Positions 8,298 to 18,592 of a DNA stretch of 52,861 bases are shown here, piece by piece (within the stretch, counting starts at the first letter, position 1; every line of letters begins with the position of its first letter). The DNA comes from an uncultured Rubrobacteraceae bacterium (GTDB lineage Bacteria; Actinomycetota; Rubrobacteria; Rubrobacterales; Rubrobacteraceae), in NCBI GenBank assembly GCA_902806065.1, contig CADCVE010000008.1:1-52861 (forward strand). Reading direction: 5' to 3'. Made by a program: the position numbers and the translations under genes. The notes below the pieces were generated by a model, which made no database searches, had not been told where the DNA came from, and saw only the letters and a program-made list of their open reading frames with translations.

Positions 8298-9041
8298 ATG
8301 CGTAGGAGAGTGGGCAACAGCGAGAGTTTCCGCTCGCGCGGGGAAGACGTGTGGCGCGTCGAGGGCTTCTGCGACGCCGTTTTCGCCTTCGCGGTCACGC
8401 TGCTCGTAGTCTCGCTCGAAGTGCCCGCGTCCTTTGATGAGTTACTCGCCACCATGCGAGGCTTCTTCGCGTTCGCGATCTGCTTCGCCCTTCTCCTCAC
8501 GCTCTGGTATGAGCACTACAAGTTCTTCAGGCGCTACGGTCTCAGGGACACCCTGACCGTGTATCTCAACGCGGTGCTGCTGTTTCTCGTGCTCTTCTTC
8601 GTATACCCCTTGAAGTTCCTCTTCACCCTGCTGGCCGACCAGTTGCTTGGCTTCAGCGATGAGGTTATAGAGTCTTCCCAGGTGCCGCTTCTAATGGCTA
8701 TCTACGGCGCGGGCTTCGTAGCCGTCCAGCTCGTGTTCGTAATGTTCTACTGGCGGGCGTACTCTCTGCGCGGCGCCTTGAATCTCGACGCTTACGAGCT
8801 GTCGGTAACGCGCCAGGAGATACAGAGCTTCCTCGTCAACGTATTGGTCGGGTTCGCCTCGGTCCTCCTGGCAATCCTGGGTGGAGAGGACTTCACCTCG
8901 TGGGCTGGACTGGTCTACCTGCTGATCTTCCCGCTACAGGCGTCTAACAGCTACGTGATGAGATCCCGCAGGGCGAAGTGGAGCAACACCCGGAGCCCCG
9001 CAGATATAGAAGGAGGATCCCACCGGGAGGAAGAGCCGTAA
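8298..9041 (+). CDS. TMEM175/DUF1211-family potassium channel-like protein
   Basis: A 247-residue integral membrane protein with about six hydrophobic segments. The first helix carries RVEGFCDAVFAFAVTLLV, matching the RFxxFSDxVFAIAITLLV signature of the TMEM175 family; the usual Ser before Asp is Cys here. Bacterial members form potassium-leak channels with one repeat per subunit. The ATG at 8298 sits five bases after GGAG; a GTG in frame at 8280 is the alternative. The gene converges with the deaminase gene, and a small CACGCT/AGCGTG hairpin lies between them at 9046-9064. Confidence 0.8.
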   Translation: MRRRVGNSESFRSRGEDVWRVEGFCDAVFAFAVTLLVVSLEVPASFDELLATMRGFFAFAICFALLLTLWYEHYKFFRRYGLRDTLTVYLNAVLLFLVLFFVYPLKFLFTLLADQLLGFSDEVIESSQVPLLMAIYGAGFVAVQLVFVMFYWRAYSLRGALNLDAYELSVTRQEIQSFLVNVLVGFASVLLAILGGEDFTSWAGLVYLLIFPLQASNSYVMRSRRAKWSNTRSPADIEGGSHREEEP

Positions 9042-9055
9042 GCGCCACGCTGAAG

Positions 9056-10150
<1,095 letters not shown>

Positions 10151-11638
10151 TTACCTTGCAATGTCTCTCTGGCTGAAGACAAGGTCCAGGAGCTCCTCGC
10201 CGAAGTCCGAGGCGGTACTTACGTCGCCACGCTCGATCTCGACGTTGTTCAGGTACTGGAGCCGGAGGACGTCGCCGTTCAGGAGCTCGGGTAGAATCCC
10301 TCCGAAGAAGAACCCCAACTCCTCCAGCCGTCCTCCGCAGACTCGCGTGGCCGGGTGAGAGAGCGGCAGGTCCACGTAGATCACGTCCAGGCGGTGCAGG
10401 CATAGCTCCCGCAGCCGCGCCCGCACCAGCTCCAGCAGATCCTTCCCCGGTTCGATGACCCGTACTAAAGCGAGGTTATGGTCCCGGCGCACGCGCAGGT
10501 CCACGTGCGAGGAAGCCAGAGCCGCCCGAGAATCCGGGATGTCCACGACCTTGCGCCGCAGCCCGTTATGCTCGACGATGCGCTGGACGACGTCCCGGTA
10601 CTGGTCGGGCGGGTGGATCTTCCGCTCCGGCTCCTCGTTGGTGCGCATGTAGAACAGGGCGACAGACCCGCGCCTGCCAGCCCTGTCTTCGCTGATGTCC
10701 TTGTAAGCGACGGAGGGCGGTATGTAGCCGAGCAGGAACCCGGTCTCTCTAGCACCGAGGTGCAGGTTGCCTCTCTGGCTGTAGGGATGGACCGCAGTCG
10801 CCTCGCTGTAGAGACCGTACATGCCGCTCTTCTTGCACTGCTCCGCCATAAAAGTCTTCATCTTTGGAAACAGATGGTGCCCCCGAAAACGTGGGTCCAC
10901 CACCGCCTGCCCGGCCTCCCCTACCGGCGAGTCGGGACGTTCGACCATCACGGCCAGATGGCCCACGAACTCTCCCTCAGAGGTCACCGCCACGCAGGAG
11001 CGCATCAACCGGCTCTCCTGCAGTTCCCGGATACGGTCCGGGTAGTAGATGTCGTCCCAGTCGTAGCTGTAGCCGTAGGACCTGTAGACGGCGCGCGAGA
11101 GAAGCGGCGTTTCCTCGGAGCGCATCGTCCGGATTTCCAGCGGCACCTCCTCGGAAGCCGCGGGCGCTTTGACGGTCTCGCGGTGTTCCTCCCCTGTGAG
11201 CCCCTCCCGCGCATCGGCCTGCGGCAGGTCCTTGACCAACTCTACCCGGTTGCCGCCACGACCCAGGTTCATGAAGCGGACCTCGTCGGCGAACGACTGC
11301 TGCATCATCCCGCGCAGCATCGGGTCGCCGTCCTTAAAGCGGTCGTAGTCGAAGGGCAGCCCCCGATCCTCGACCGCGACCACGACCTGACCGGGCCGGC
11401 GGAGAATATCCACCTCGTAGCGCCCATCGTCGCCCGGCTCGAACGCGTGCTCGATAGCGTTCCGGCACACCACCTCAACGACGCGGTCCAGGTGCTCGGC
11501 AGTTTCATCTCGCAGTCCGAGCTGGTGAGCCGTCTGCCTTACGAAATCCAGGACAGGGGGCAGAAAACCGATGTCAGCGGAAACCGTGACTCGGGCGACC
11601 GGTTTCTCGCGCCTCGTCGTCTCGTGTTCATCCGTCAT
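10151..11638 (-). CDS. Anti-sigma-type ATPase domain fused to GNAT acetyltransferase domain
   Basis: A 495-residue fusion. Residues about 15-140 form an RsbW/SpoIIAB-like HATPase: CRNAIEHAF holds the N-box (Asn60), VEDRGLPFD the next ATP-lid box, and LGRGGNRVEL the last one. Residues about 160-300 resemble a GNAT acetyltransferase, with GEFVGHLAVMVE and the AcCoA-loop-like VVDPRFRGHHLF. The remaining 190 residues look like a second, divergent acyltransferase-like region ending in an elongated HRLDVIYVDLPL part. The likely job is phospho-signalling or control of a sigma factor combined with acetylation, inferred from the domains. No sigma factor or anti-anti-sigma gene is adjacent. The start may be 11638 or 11647. 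Confidence 0.75.
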   Translation of the reverse strand: MTDEHETTRREKPVARVTVSADIGFLPPVLDFVRQTAHQLGLRDETAEHLDRVVEVVCRNAIEHAFEPGDDGRYEVDILRRPGQVVVAVEDRGLPFDYDRFKDGDPMLRGMMQQSFADEVRFMNLGRGGNRVELVKDLPQADAREGLTGEEHRETVKAPAASEEVPLEIRTMRSEETPLLSRAVYRSYGYSYDWDDIYYPDRIRELQESRLMRSCVAVTSEGEFVGHLAVMVERPDSPVGEAGQAVVDPRFRGHHLFPKMKTFMAEQCKKSGMYGLYSEATAVHPYSQRGNLHLGARETGFLLGYIPPSVAYKDISEDRAGRRGSVALFYMRTNEEPERKIHPPDQYRDVVQRIVEHNGLRRKVVDIPDSRAALASSHVDLRVRRDHNLALVRVIEPGKDLLELVRARLRELCLHRLDVIYVDLPLSHPATRVCGGRLEELGFFFGGILPELLNGDVLRLQYLNNVEIERGDVSTASDFGEELLDLVFSQRDIAR

Positions 11639-11730
11639 GAGCAGCACCCATTCACCGTGACTGTCTTTATCCTAAGCCGCGAAGGTCCGTAAGGGTCTGG
11701 TCATGGAGTTTCGTATCCGCTCGCGAGGTC

Positions 11731-13050
11731 TCAGACATAGCCCATGTCTCGTGCCCGGCGCTCGAGTTCGTCGCGAAACTTCGGGTGGGCTATACCTATG
11801 AGCTTGCGGGTTCGCTCCCGGATGCTGCTGCCGCGAAGCTCGGCCACGCCGTACTCGGTGACGACGCGGTCCACGACGTTTTTGAACGTGGTAACCGCCG
11901 CGCCCGGGTGTAGTTGCGCCACGATACGCGACACCGACTCGTCAGCGGTCGTCGAGTGGAGCACGATAAAGGACTGGCCGTGCTCGGCGAAGATCGCCCC
12001 GCGCGCGAAGTCGGGCTGGCCGCCGGACGACGACCAGTACTCGCTGCCCAGAGACTCGGACGCGCACTGGCCGAGGAAGTCGACCTCGAGGGTGGCGTTG
12101 ATCGTGGCCATGTGGTCCTCCTGGGCGATGTTGCGGGGGTCGTTGGTGTAGTTGACGGGCCAGAACTCGACGCCCGGGTTCTCGTCCACGAACTCGTACA
12201 GTCGCCGGCTCCCTAAAGCAGTGGTCGTGACGATCTTGTTCTGGTGCGTGCGCTTGCGGGAACCGGTGACGACCCCCTTCTCGACGAGGTCCACGAACCC
12301 GTCGGAGAGAAGCTCGGTGTGGACGCCGAGGTTCTTGTGATCGCCCAAGAGCCCCAGCACCTCGTTCGGGATCGCGCCGATCCCGGCCTGCAGCGTGGCC
12401 CCGTCCGGGATGCGCTCCGCGACAAACTCGGCGATCCGGCGATCTGTCTCCCGGATCGGCCGGGACGGCAGCTCTACGAGCGGGTAGTCGGCCTCGCACC
12501 ACCCGGCAACCTGGCTCAAATGGACCTGGTTCTCCCCGAAGGTGCGCGGCATCTGGTGGTTCACCTCGACGAAGAACGGGACCTCCCCGATCATGGCCGC
12601 CGCGTACTCGGCGTGACACCCGAGCGAGAAGTAGCCGTGACGGTCGGGCGGCGCGATCGCGGTTAGCACCAGCGAGCGCCGCGTCGAGGTTTGCATCAGG
12701 TGGGGAACGTCGCTGAAATTGTTCGGTACCAGCTCGCACGTCCCCTTATGAAAGGCCTCGCGGTTGGCCGGAGAGAGGAACCAGGAGACATGGCGAAGGC
12801 CCGGGAAGTCGCCATGCATGTAGCGTCGCTCGCGCAGCGGCAGCATCTGGTGAATCCGGACGTCGGACAGCTCTTCAGCCCGGCCCTCGATCGCGTCGAG
12901 TACTGTGACCGGCTCGGCGTTAGCGATCCCAACGATGAGGTCGTCGCCCTCGCCAAAGTGGTCGAGCACGGCCTCGGGCGAGCATCGCTTCTCGGCGAGC
13001 GTCGCGCGTATAGTCGGTGGCTTTGGCACGGCTTGATCCTCAACGGTCAT
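11731..13050 (-). CDS. Acetyl-CoA hydrolase/4-hydroxybutyrate CoA-transferase family protein
   Basis: A 439-residue family I CoA-transferase that moves CoA between carboxylic acids or hydrolyses acyl-CoA. It shows the family's ATLQAGIGAIPNEVL loop, HTELLSDG with the candidate catalytic glutamate, and the C-terminal VVTEYGVAELRG block. It should be a cytoplasmic homodimer. Which acids it uses cannot be told from sequence. The start is the ATG at 13050; a TTG four codons upstream is also possible. The gene seems to be transcribed alone. Confidence 0.88.
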   Translation of the reverse strand: MTVEDQAVPKPPTIRATLAEKRCSPEAVLDHFGEGDDLIVGIANAEPVTVLDAIEGRAEELSDVRIHQMLPLRERRYMHGDFPGLRHVSWFLSPANREAFHKGTCELVPNNFSDVPHLMQTSTRRSLVLTAIAPPDRHGYFSLGCHAEYAAAMIGEVPFFVEVNHQMPRTFGENQVHLSQVAGWCEADYPLVELPSRPIRETDRRIAEFVAERIPDGATLQAGIGAIPNEVLGLLGDHKNLGVHTELLSDGFVDLVEKGVVTGSRKRTHQNKIVTTTALGSRRLYEFVDENPGVEFWPVNYTNDPRNIAQEDHMATINATLEVDFLGQCASESLGSEYWSSSGGQPDFARGAIFAEHGQSFIVLHSTTADESVSRIVAQLHPGAAVTTFKNVVDRVVTEYGVAELRGSSIRERTRKLIGIAHPKFRDELERRARDMGYV

Positions 13051-13172
13051 TCGCTCATCCAATCGAGTCGTCCCCCTACCCTACGAGGATCAACCCCTCG
13101 GCCCGCGAACATCTTACCCGGCCTCCGTCAACAGAGTCAATCGTTACGCGGCCCGTCAAGCCATGGTCTGGG

Positions 13173-13397
13173 TTAGGCACGATCCTGTCCAGGTTGATGA
13201 AGACGCCCACGACGTTCGATGGCCTCGTGGAGCAGCGTACCGTCGAGCACCCGCTCGTCCCTTTCGAGTACGAAACGTACTACGTGAGCAAGGCCAGTGT
13301 CGCCCATCGCTATGACCTGAACGATGGCCAGGACAACCACGAGTACGAGGAAGCGGTATACCCAGACCCTGGCCCAGTTTTGAGCAGCCAACCGCAC
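13173..13397 (-). CDS. Possible small single-pass membrane protein
   Basis: A 74-codon frame from a GTG at 13397 encodes a short polar start, one strong hydrophobic stretch (VYRFLVLVVVLAIVQVIAMG, about residues 12-31), then a charged tail. An in-frame stop lies three codons upstream, so the start is fixed to this GTG or later. The AGGAG upstream is about 13 bases away, further than ideal, and would suit a GTG in another frame better. The coding claim rests mainly on the hydrophobic segment. The start codon lies in the loop of a perfect 9-bp inverted repeat. Confidence 0.35.
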   Translation of the reverse strand: MRLAAQNWARVWVYRFLVLVVVLAIVQVIAMGDTGLAHVVRFVLERDERVLDGTLLHEAIERRGRLHQPGQDRA

Positions 13398-13406
13398 GGC
13401 TGCTCA
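13381..13406. promoter_or_regulatory. Perfect 9-bp inverted repeat
   Basis: TGAGCAGCC and GGCTGCTCA form a perfect 9-bp stem around an eight-base loop. It overlaps the start of the possible membrane protein at 13173-13397, so it could hide that start in a hairpin or serve as an operator. There is no U-run on either side. Confidence 0.45.
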
Positions 13407-13550
13407 CGTTCTCCTACAGCACTGCTGAATGTGGGTATGACCTTGACCCAATTACTACTACCTTGTTGCTTTTTCCAGGCTTTCTGTTAAGGTGTATTAA
13501 GTAACATATGTTTTGCTGCGGCAGTAGAAGCCAAAGAGGGGGCGAGGCGG

Positions 13551-13814
13551 ATGGAACTGTACAGCAACAATGAATGGACTGCGTGCTACGGAAATTCTTA
13601 CATCGCCGAAGCCATTGCATGGTCCGAGAACGGTAACCACGTGTGTATCTACGCCACGGGCGCTACCGCTGAAGAGGCGGACGCCAAGCTTATAGGTGCG
13701 TTCCGCGAACTCAAACTGATACCCGCAGCGTCCTCGAAGACGATTAGTAGCAAAGAAGAGGGCCGGGTAGACGATGTGGAGACCCGGCCCGACGAAGAGG
13801 AAAGCGCACTGTAG
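13551..13814 (+). CDS. Small hypothetical protein
   Basis: An 87-residue protein I do not recognise. The first 60 residues look folded: MELYSNNEWTACYGNS, then AIAWSENGNHVCIYATGAT and an AEEADAKLIGAFREL helix, a strand-strand-helix layout. The tail is charged and likely disordered (EEGRVDDVETRPDEEES). GAGG precedes the ATG at a normal distance. An AT-rich stretch of about 100 bases upstream probably holds its promoter. It converges on the DUF6790 gene, with a hairpin between. Confidence 0.6.
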   Translation: MELYSNNEWTACYGNSYIAEAIAWSENGNHVCIYATGATAEEADAKLIGAFRELKLIPAASSKTISSKEEGRVDDVETRPDEEESAL

Positions 13815-13874
13815 TAACCGACGCTGGGTGCGTTACCTGACTCTATAAGCCTAACACCGCGTAACCTGCGTCGA

Positions 13875-13900
13875 GAGGCCGATCCTGATGTCCCGGCCTC
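13875..13900. terminator. Hairpin between convergent genes
   Basis: GAGGCCG and CGGCCTC form a perfect 7-bp stem with a 12-base loop, placed between the ends of the convergent genes 13551-13814 and 13913-14452. It could serve both directions. No U-run is visible. Confidence 0.45.
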
Positions 13901-13912
13901 TGTAGCTACAGG

Positions 13913-14452
13913 TTAGCGTAGTTGTCCTACGGACCGCCCCCCGCCAGACAGTCCGGCTCGTTCTCGCCCCGCGTAACGGGAGTAAGCCAGCAAGACCAAG
14001 AGGAACAGCGGGCCTATGATGTCCATATAGAAGATGACCCCGGCATTTCCAGGGTTGTAATTACTCTCGCCCACCATCTCACTCACGTGGATCACGGCGG
14101 CGCCGAGCAGCCAGACGGAGGTTGCGATCACGGCCGCTGTCCAGAAGTTGCCCCGGATCCAGTAAGACAAAATCCCCAGAGTACCTACGGCGAGGTTCGC
14201 CACCGCTACCTCGGTCTGGAACGGGTTGCCTGTAGGCCAACCGATAGACTCCGCGACCTCATTCGCGGCGAACGTGTGGCCCATGAACGCATATAGCCCC
14301 CCAAGGCCCGTGTTTATAACGAGGAGCCAGAGTAGCAGCATCTCCGCTAGCCGCTTGCCCGTCCGCGGCTGCTCGTCGCGGTAGACATGCACCCCCGCGA
14401 CGACAAAGCTAAGAACAAAAAGGATGATAAAGACAGCCACCTTGCACCTCAT
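13913..14452 (-). CDS. DUF6790-family membrane protein
   Basis: A 179-residue protein with about five hydrophobic helices. It contains GLYAFMGHTFAA, IGWPTGNPFQTEVAVANLA, LSYWIRGNFWTA and YNPGNAGVIFYMDIIGPL, which together match my memory of the DUF6790 family, a group of integral membrane proteins of unknown role. The ATG at 14452 follows GAGGAAAG; an earlier in-frame codon at 14485 adds only a basic peptide. The gene stands alone between convergent and divergent neighbours. Confidence 0.7.
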   Translation of the reverse strand: MRCKVAVFIILFVLSFVVAGVHVYRDEQPRTGKRLAEMLLLWLLVINTGLGGLYAFMGHTFAANEVAESIGWPTGNPFQTEVAVANLAVGTLGILSYWIRGNFWTAAVIATSVWLLGAAVIHVSEMVGESNYNPGNAGVIFYMDIIGPLFLLVLLAYSRYAGRERAGLSGGGRSVGQLR

Positions 14453-14752
14453 CTTTCCTCGTCGCCAGGAGCGATATATAGCCAATACTCAACTATAGCC
14501 TCAAGCCGACGCGCCCGGCAACCCATTGGAGTGCGTGAAGAGGCGTTCTCTCCAGACTTGCGGGAGAAGTGCCCGCCTCCAACCAGATGAGAGCAGGGAG
14601 ATTGAGCGTACCGTAACGCCGCCAACCGCGGCCCGGTACCCCTCCCCCTAACCTTCGGCACCCCGCAACTTGCGCGCCGAGCATAAAATATAAGCTCGGC
14701 AAACATGCCGGCCGGTTCGCAGGAACCGTATCCGGCGAGAGAGGAGAACGTC

Positions 14753-15544
14753 ATGGCACTCACCCTGGGAAGCGGACCATTCGGCGAACAGAGCACCGGC
14801 AAGTTCAACTTCGAGGTCACACCCCCCCGCGGCCACGCGCTGTACCTCGAAGACTCCCCGAAACGGGTTCGAGCTGTCTTCAACGGCGAGACCGTCGTCG
14901 ACAGCCGGCGCGTCAAGCTGCTGCACGAGACCAACCACCTCCCCGTCTACTACTTCCCGGAGGAGGATATCCGCGAGGACTTGCTGGAACCGACGGACCA
15001 CCACACCCACTGCCCGTTCAAGGGCGACGCCTCCTACCGCTCCGTCAGGGTCGGGGACAGGACCGCCGAGAACGTGGTGTGGCACTATCCAGAGCCCGGG
15101 GAACACTTCGCGCCGCTCGCTGGTTACGCCGCGTTCTACCATGAGAAGATGGATACCTGGTATGAGGAGGACGAGGAGGTCTTCGGCCATCCCCACGACC
15201 CTTACCACCGGGTAGACGTCCTCGAAAGCTCCCGGCACGTCAAGGTAACCGTGGGCGGCGAGCTCGTCGCCGAGACACAGCGACCCAGGCTCCTCTTCGA
15301 GACCGGCCTGCCGGTGCGCTACTACATCCCGCCGGAGGACGTCCGCGCCGACCTGCTCGTTCCCAGTGAGACACACACCGTCTGCCCATACAAAGGCATC
15401 GCATCATACAGATCGGTGAACACAGGCGACGAGATCCTCGGAGACCTGGCCTGGTACTATCCGGAGCCCCTCCCCGAAGCCGTCAAGGTCAGGGACCACC
15501 TGTGCTTCTATGGCGAGAGAGTAGAGACCGAGGTAGACGGATGA
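14753..15544 (+). CDS. Tandem DUF427 protein
   Basis: A 263-residue protein made of two DUF427 domains. The first, about residues 25-115, runs from RVRAVFNGETVVDSRR to VVWHYPEP; the second, about 155-250, runs from HVKVTVGGELVAETQR to LAWYYPEP. Each repeats the CPFKGDASYRSV or CPYKGIASYRSV block. The family is a small beta-rich fold of unknown biochemical role. The ATG at 14753 lies five to six bases after GAGAGGAGAA. It stands alone, upstream of the lysC operon. Confidence 0.85.
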   Translation: MALTLGSGPFGEQSTGKFNFEVTPPRGHALYLEDSPKRVRAVFNGETVVDSRRVKLLHETNHLPVYYFPEEDIREDLLEPTDHHTHCPFKGDASYRSVRVGDRTAENVVWHYPEPGEHFAPLAGYAAFYHEKMDTWYEEDEEVFGHPHDPYHRVDVLESSRHVKVTVGGELVAETQRPRLLFETGLPVRYYIPPEDVRADLLVPSETHTVCPYKGIASYRSVNTGDEILGDLAWYYPEPLPEAVKVRDHLCFYGERVETEVDG

Positions 15545-15659
15545 TAGTTCTAGCAGTCAGATATTAGGCTCTTGGCCTTCGACTTCTGGCAGTTGCCTGA
15601 CGGCTGATTAGCTGAAAGCTTGTAAATACGCTAGGCTATCCCGAAGAGCGAACGGGAGC

Positions 15660-16901
15660 GTGAAGACTTTGGGTATTGTCGTCCAGAAGTACGGCGGCAG
15701 TTCGGTGGCAACGGCGGAGCACATAAAGGCCGTAGCCGAGAGGGTAAGAAAGGCCCGCGAGGAAGAGGGCCTGGATCTCGTCGTGGTCGTTTCGGCGATG
15801 GGTAAGACGACGGATCGCTTGCTCTCGCTGGCGAGCGAGGTTGCTCGAAGGCCCGCGCCGCGTGAGATCGACCAACTCCTCTCAACGGGCGAGCAGCAGT
15901 CGGTAGCACTGCTCGCGATGGCGCTACATGATCGAGGGGTCGGTGCGACCTCACTCTCCGGCCCACAGGCGGGCATGAAGATCACCGGTCGCTACGGGTC
16001 TGGTTTGATCTCCGAGATACAGCCCGAGAGGATGCATAACCTCCTCGCCGAAGGCCAGGTCGTCATAGTCGCCGGCTTTCAGGGTATGAACGCTCTGGGC
16101 GACGTTATGACGCTCGGCCGCGGGGGTTCGGATACCACGGCCGTGGCACTGGCGGCGGCGCTGGGGGCGGACCGGTGTGAGATCTATACAGACGTCGACG
16201 GTATATATACCGCTGATCCCAGGATAGTGCCCGAGGCGCGGAGAATACCGGAGATATCGTCGTCGGAGATGGCGGAGATGGCGTGGCGGGGGGCGAAGGT
16301 GATGCACCCGCGGGCAGTCGAACTCGGGGCGTTGTACGGCGTGGAGATCCACGTCCGCTCCTCGTTCGGTGAAGGTCCGGGCACCATAATCAGGGAGGAC
16401 ACAGACTTGGAGCGTTTGGAGACCAGAGAGACCCTCGCCGGCATCGTCCACGACCTGGACGTCTCGCGCGTTACCCTAACCGGCATCCGCACCGGGCCCG
16501 GTACCATGAGCCGCATCTTCGCGCCTCTAGCCAAGGCTGGCGTCTCCGTGGACGTCATCGTCGAGAGCGCCCCCAAGGAGGGCTTCTCCGACGTGGCCTT
16601 TACGGTGAGCCGCGCCGGGTTCGCGGAGGCGCGGCGTCTGGCGGGTGAGATCGCCGAAGCTCTGGGCGGTGAGGTCGAGGGGGAGGAGGACCTCGGCAAG
16701 GTCAGCGTGGTGGGAACAGGGATGTTGAATCGTCCCGGGTACGCGGCGAAGACGTTCGATTCCCTGGGTAGGGCGGGCATTCCCATACGGATGGTCTCGA
16801 CCTCCGAGATACAGGTAACGTGTGTTATACCGGCGGCACAGGTAGAAGAGGCGGTCCGGCGCCTCCACGAGGACTTCGAACTGGAGGAGAGAGATGTTTA
16901 G
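15660..16901 (+). CDS. lysC: Aspartate kinase
   Basis: Phosphorylates L-aspartate, the first step toward lysine, threonine and methionine. The 413-residue protein has the KYGGSSVA start (Lys10), FQGMNALGDVMTLGRGGSDTTA in the kinase domain, the DVDGIYTADPR block, and two C-terminal ACT domains that normally bind lysine or threonine for feedback control. The GTG start at 15660 follows GGGAG. Its stop overlaps the dapA start by eight bases, so lysC, dapA and dapB form one translationally linked operon. No riboswitch was recognised in the 115 bases upstream. Confidence 0.95.
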   Translation: MKTLGIVVQKYGGSSVATAEHIKAVAERVRKAREEEGLDLVVVVSAMGKTTDRLLSLASEVARRPAPREIDQLLSTGEQQSVALLAMALHDRGVGATSLSGPQAGMKITGRYGSGLISEIQPERMHNLLAEGQVVIVAGFQGMNALGDVMTLGRGGSDTTAVALAAALGADRCEIYTDVDGIYTADPRIVPEARRIPEISSSEMAEMAWRGAKVMHPRAVELGALYGVEIHVRSSFGEGPGTIIREDTDLERLETRETLAGIVHDLDVSRVTLTGIRTGPGTMSRIFAPLAKAGVSVDVIVESAPKEGFSDVAFTVSRAGFAEARRLAGEIAEALGGEVEGEEDLGKVSVVGTGMLNRPGYAAKTFDSLGRAGIPIRMVSTSEIQVTCVIPAAQVEEAVRRLHEDFELEERDV

Positions 16902-17790
16902 CGGCGCGTTCACTGCCCTCGTTACGCCGTTCAGGAACGGTGAGGTAGATGTCGAGGCTCTGGAGGGTCTCGTAGAGTTCCAGATACAGCAGGGTGTGAA
17001 CGGCCTCGTCCCCTGCGGCACCACCGGCGAATCTCCGACCCTAAGCGAGGAGGAGGACCGGTTGGTGATCGGGACGGTGGTACGCGTGACCAACGGACGG
17101 GTACCCGTGGTCGCGGGGACCGGTTCCAACAGTACGGACATGGCGATTAAATACACCAAGATGGCCGAGGAAGCGGGTGCCGATGGCTCCCTGCAGGTCG
17201 CCCCGTACTACAACAAGCCGACCCAGGAAGGGCTGTACAGACACTTTGCGACGATAGCCGAGAGCACTTCTCTGCCCCTGATCCTGTACAACATCCCCGG
17301 CCGCACCAGCGTGACGATATCGGCGGAGACCATTGCCAGGCTGGCCGAGGTACCGAACATCGTGGGCGTCAAGGAATCGACCCTCTCGATGAATATGGTC
17401 AGCGACATAAGACACCTCTGCGGTGACGAGTTCGACATCCTCTCCGGCGACGACCCGATGATACTTCCGCTAATGTCTCTGGGCGGGACCGGCGTGATCT
17501 CCGTGGCCTCCAACGTCGCCCCCGGCGCCGTCTCGGCCATGGTCGCGGCCCTGAACTCCGGCGACTTCGACCGGGGCCGTGAGCTGCACTATCAGCTCCT
17601 CCCCCTCTTCAGGGCGCTCTTCGTCGAGACCAACCCCATCCCCGTAAAAGCCGCCGCCTCCCTGCTCGGCCTCTGCTCGGACGAGATGCGCCTCCCCCTC
17701 GTTCCGATGTCCGGCGAGAACCTCCGCAAGCTCCAGGAAGTCATGGATTCGAGCGGCCACCTCCTCCCCACCCCGGAAGAGGTGCGGTGA
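16894..17790 (+). CDS. dapA: 4-hydroxy-tetrahydrodipicolinate synthase
   Basis: Condenses pyruvate with aspartate semialdehyde, the first committed step to diaminopimelate. The 298-residue protein has the CGTTGESPTL pocket, Tyr132 in LYNIPGR, and the Schiff-base lysine Lys160 in GVKEST. The start overlaps the end of lysC and the stop overlaps the dapB start (GTGA), so the three genes are made together. The aspartate semialdehyde dehydrogenase needed between LysC and DapA was not found in the window. Confidence 0.96.
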   Translation: MFSGAFTALVTPFRNGEVDVEALEGLVEFQIQQGVNGLVPCGTTGESPTLSEEEDRLVIGTVVRVTNGRVPVVAGTGSNSTDMAIKYTKMAEEAGADGSLQVAPYYNKPTQEGLYRHFATIAESTSLPLILYNIPGRTSVTISAETIARLAEVPNIVGVKESTLSMNMVSDIRHLCGDEFDILSGDDPMILPLMSLGGTGVISVASNVAPGAVSAMVAALNSGDFDRGRELHYQLLPLFRALFVETNPIPVKAAASLLGLCSDEMRLPLVPMSGENLRKLQEVMDSSGHLLPTPEEVR

Positions 17791-18569
17791 CACGGTCCGC
17801 AACCCGCGTCACCATAATAGGCGCCGCTGGCCGCATGGGCCGCGAGCTGTGCAAAGCGGCCCTGGAGACAGAAGGCATCGAGTTGGCAGGCGGCGTCGAA
17901 GGAACCGGAGCCCCCGGGCTCGGCGTCGACCTCGGCGAGCTTTGCGGCGCGGGTAAGCTGGGCATCGCTCTGGCCGAAGACCCGCCGGAAGATGCTGAGG
18001 TCCTTATAGAGTTCACCACCCCCGAGGCGACGGTCGAACACCTCTCCTACCGCAAGCCAGTGGTAATTGGGACAACGGGGTTCAGCGAGGAGCAACTCGC
18101 GCGGATACAAGAAGCGGCGAAGGACCTACCCATAGTGCTTGCCCCGAACATGAGCGTCGGGGTAAACGTGCTGCGCGAGGTGGTGCGGGAGATGTCGGAG
18201 AAGCTCGCTGGCTACGATATAGAAGTCGTCGAGACGCACCACAGGTACAAAAAGGACGCGCCTTCGGGGACGGCGCTCTTGCTGGCCAGGGCCGCCGCAG
18301 AGGGGCGAGGGCAGGGCCTGGACGAGGTAGCGGTTTATGGGCGGGAAGGTGTGGCGCCGCGTGGGGAGAGTGAAATAGGGATACACGCCTTACGCGGTGG
18401 GGCCGTCGTTGGGGAGCACCGGCTGATCTTCTACTCCGAAGGCGAGGAGGTCGAAGTCGTGCACCGCGCTCTCTCACGGCGCACCTTCGCGGACGGCGCG
18501 ATGAGGGCGGCAAAGTTCGTTGCGGAGGCCAGACCCGGACTCTACGCTATGCCGGACGTGCTGGAGTAG
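17787..18569 (+). CDS. dapB: 4-hydroxy-tetrahydrodipicolinate reductase
   Basis: Reduces the DapA product to tetrahydrodipicolinate using NAD(P)H. The 260-residue protein has the nucleotide-binding GAAGRMG (about 12-18), VVIGTTGFSEEQ, and ETHHRYKKDAPSGTAL, which holds the catalytic His and Lys and the substrate loop. The GTG start overlaps the dapA stop by four bases. A strong terminator follows the stop, so the operon ends here. Confidence 0.96.
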   Translation: MTRSATRVTIIGAAGRMGRELCKAALETEGIELAGGVEGTGAPGLGVDLGELCGAGKLGIALAEDPPEDAEVLIEFTTPEATVEHLSYRKPVVIGTTGFSEEQLARIQEAAKDLPIVLAPNMSVGVNVLREVVREMSEKLAGYDIEVVETHHRYKKDAPSGTALLLARAAAEGRGQGLDEVAVYGREGVAPRGESEIGIHALRGGAVVGEHRLIFYSEGEEVEVVHRALSRRTFADGAMRAAKFVAEARPGLYAMPDVLE

Positions 18570-18592
18570 GCTAGCGCCAACAGGCAACTCCA

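Noticed and set aside
15545-15659. A lysine riboswitch before lysC
   Set aside because: The space is too short for the L-box fold, and I could not find its conserved core.
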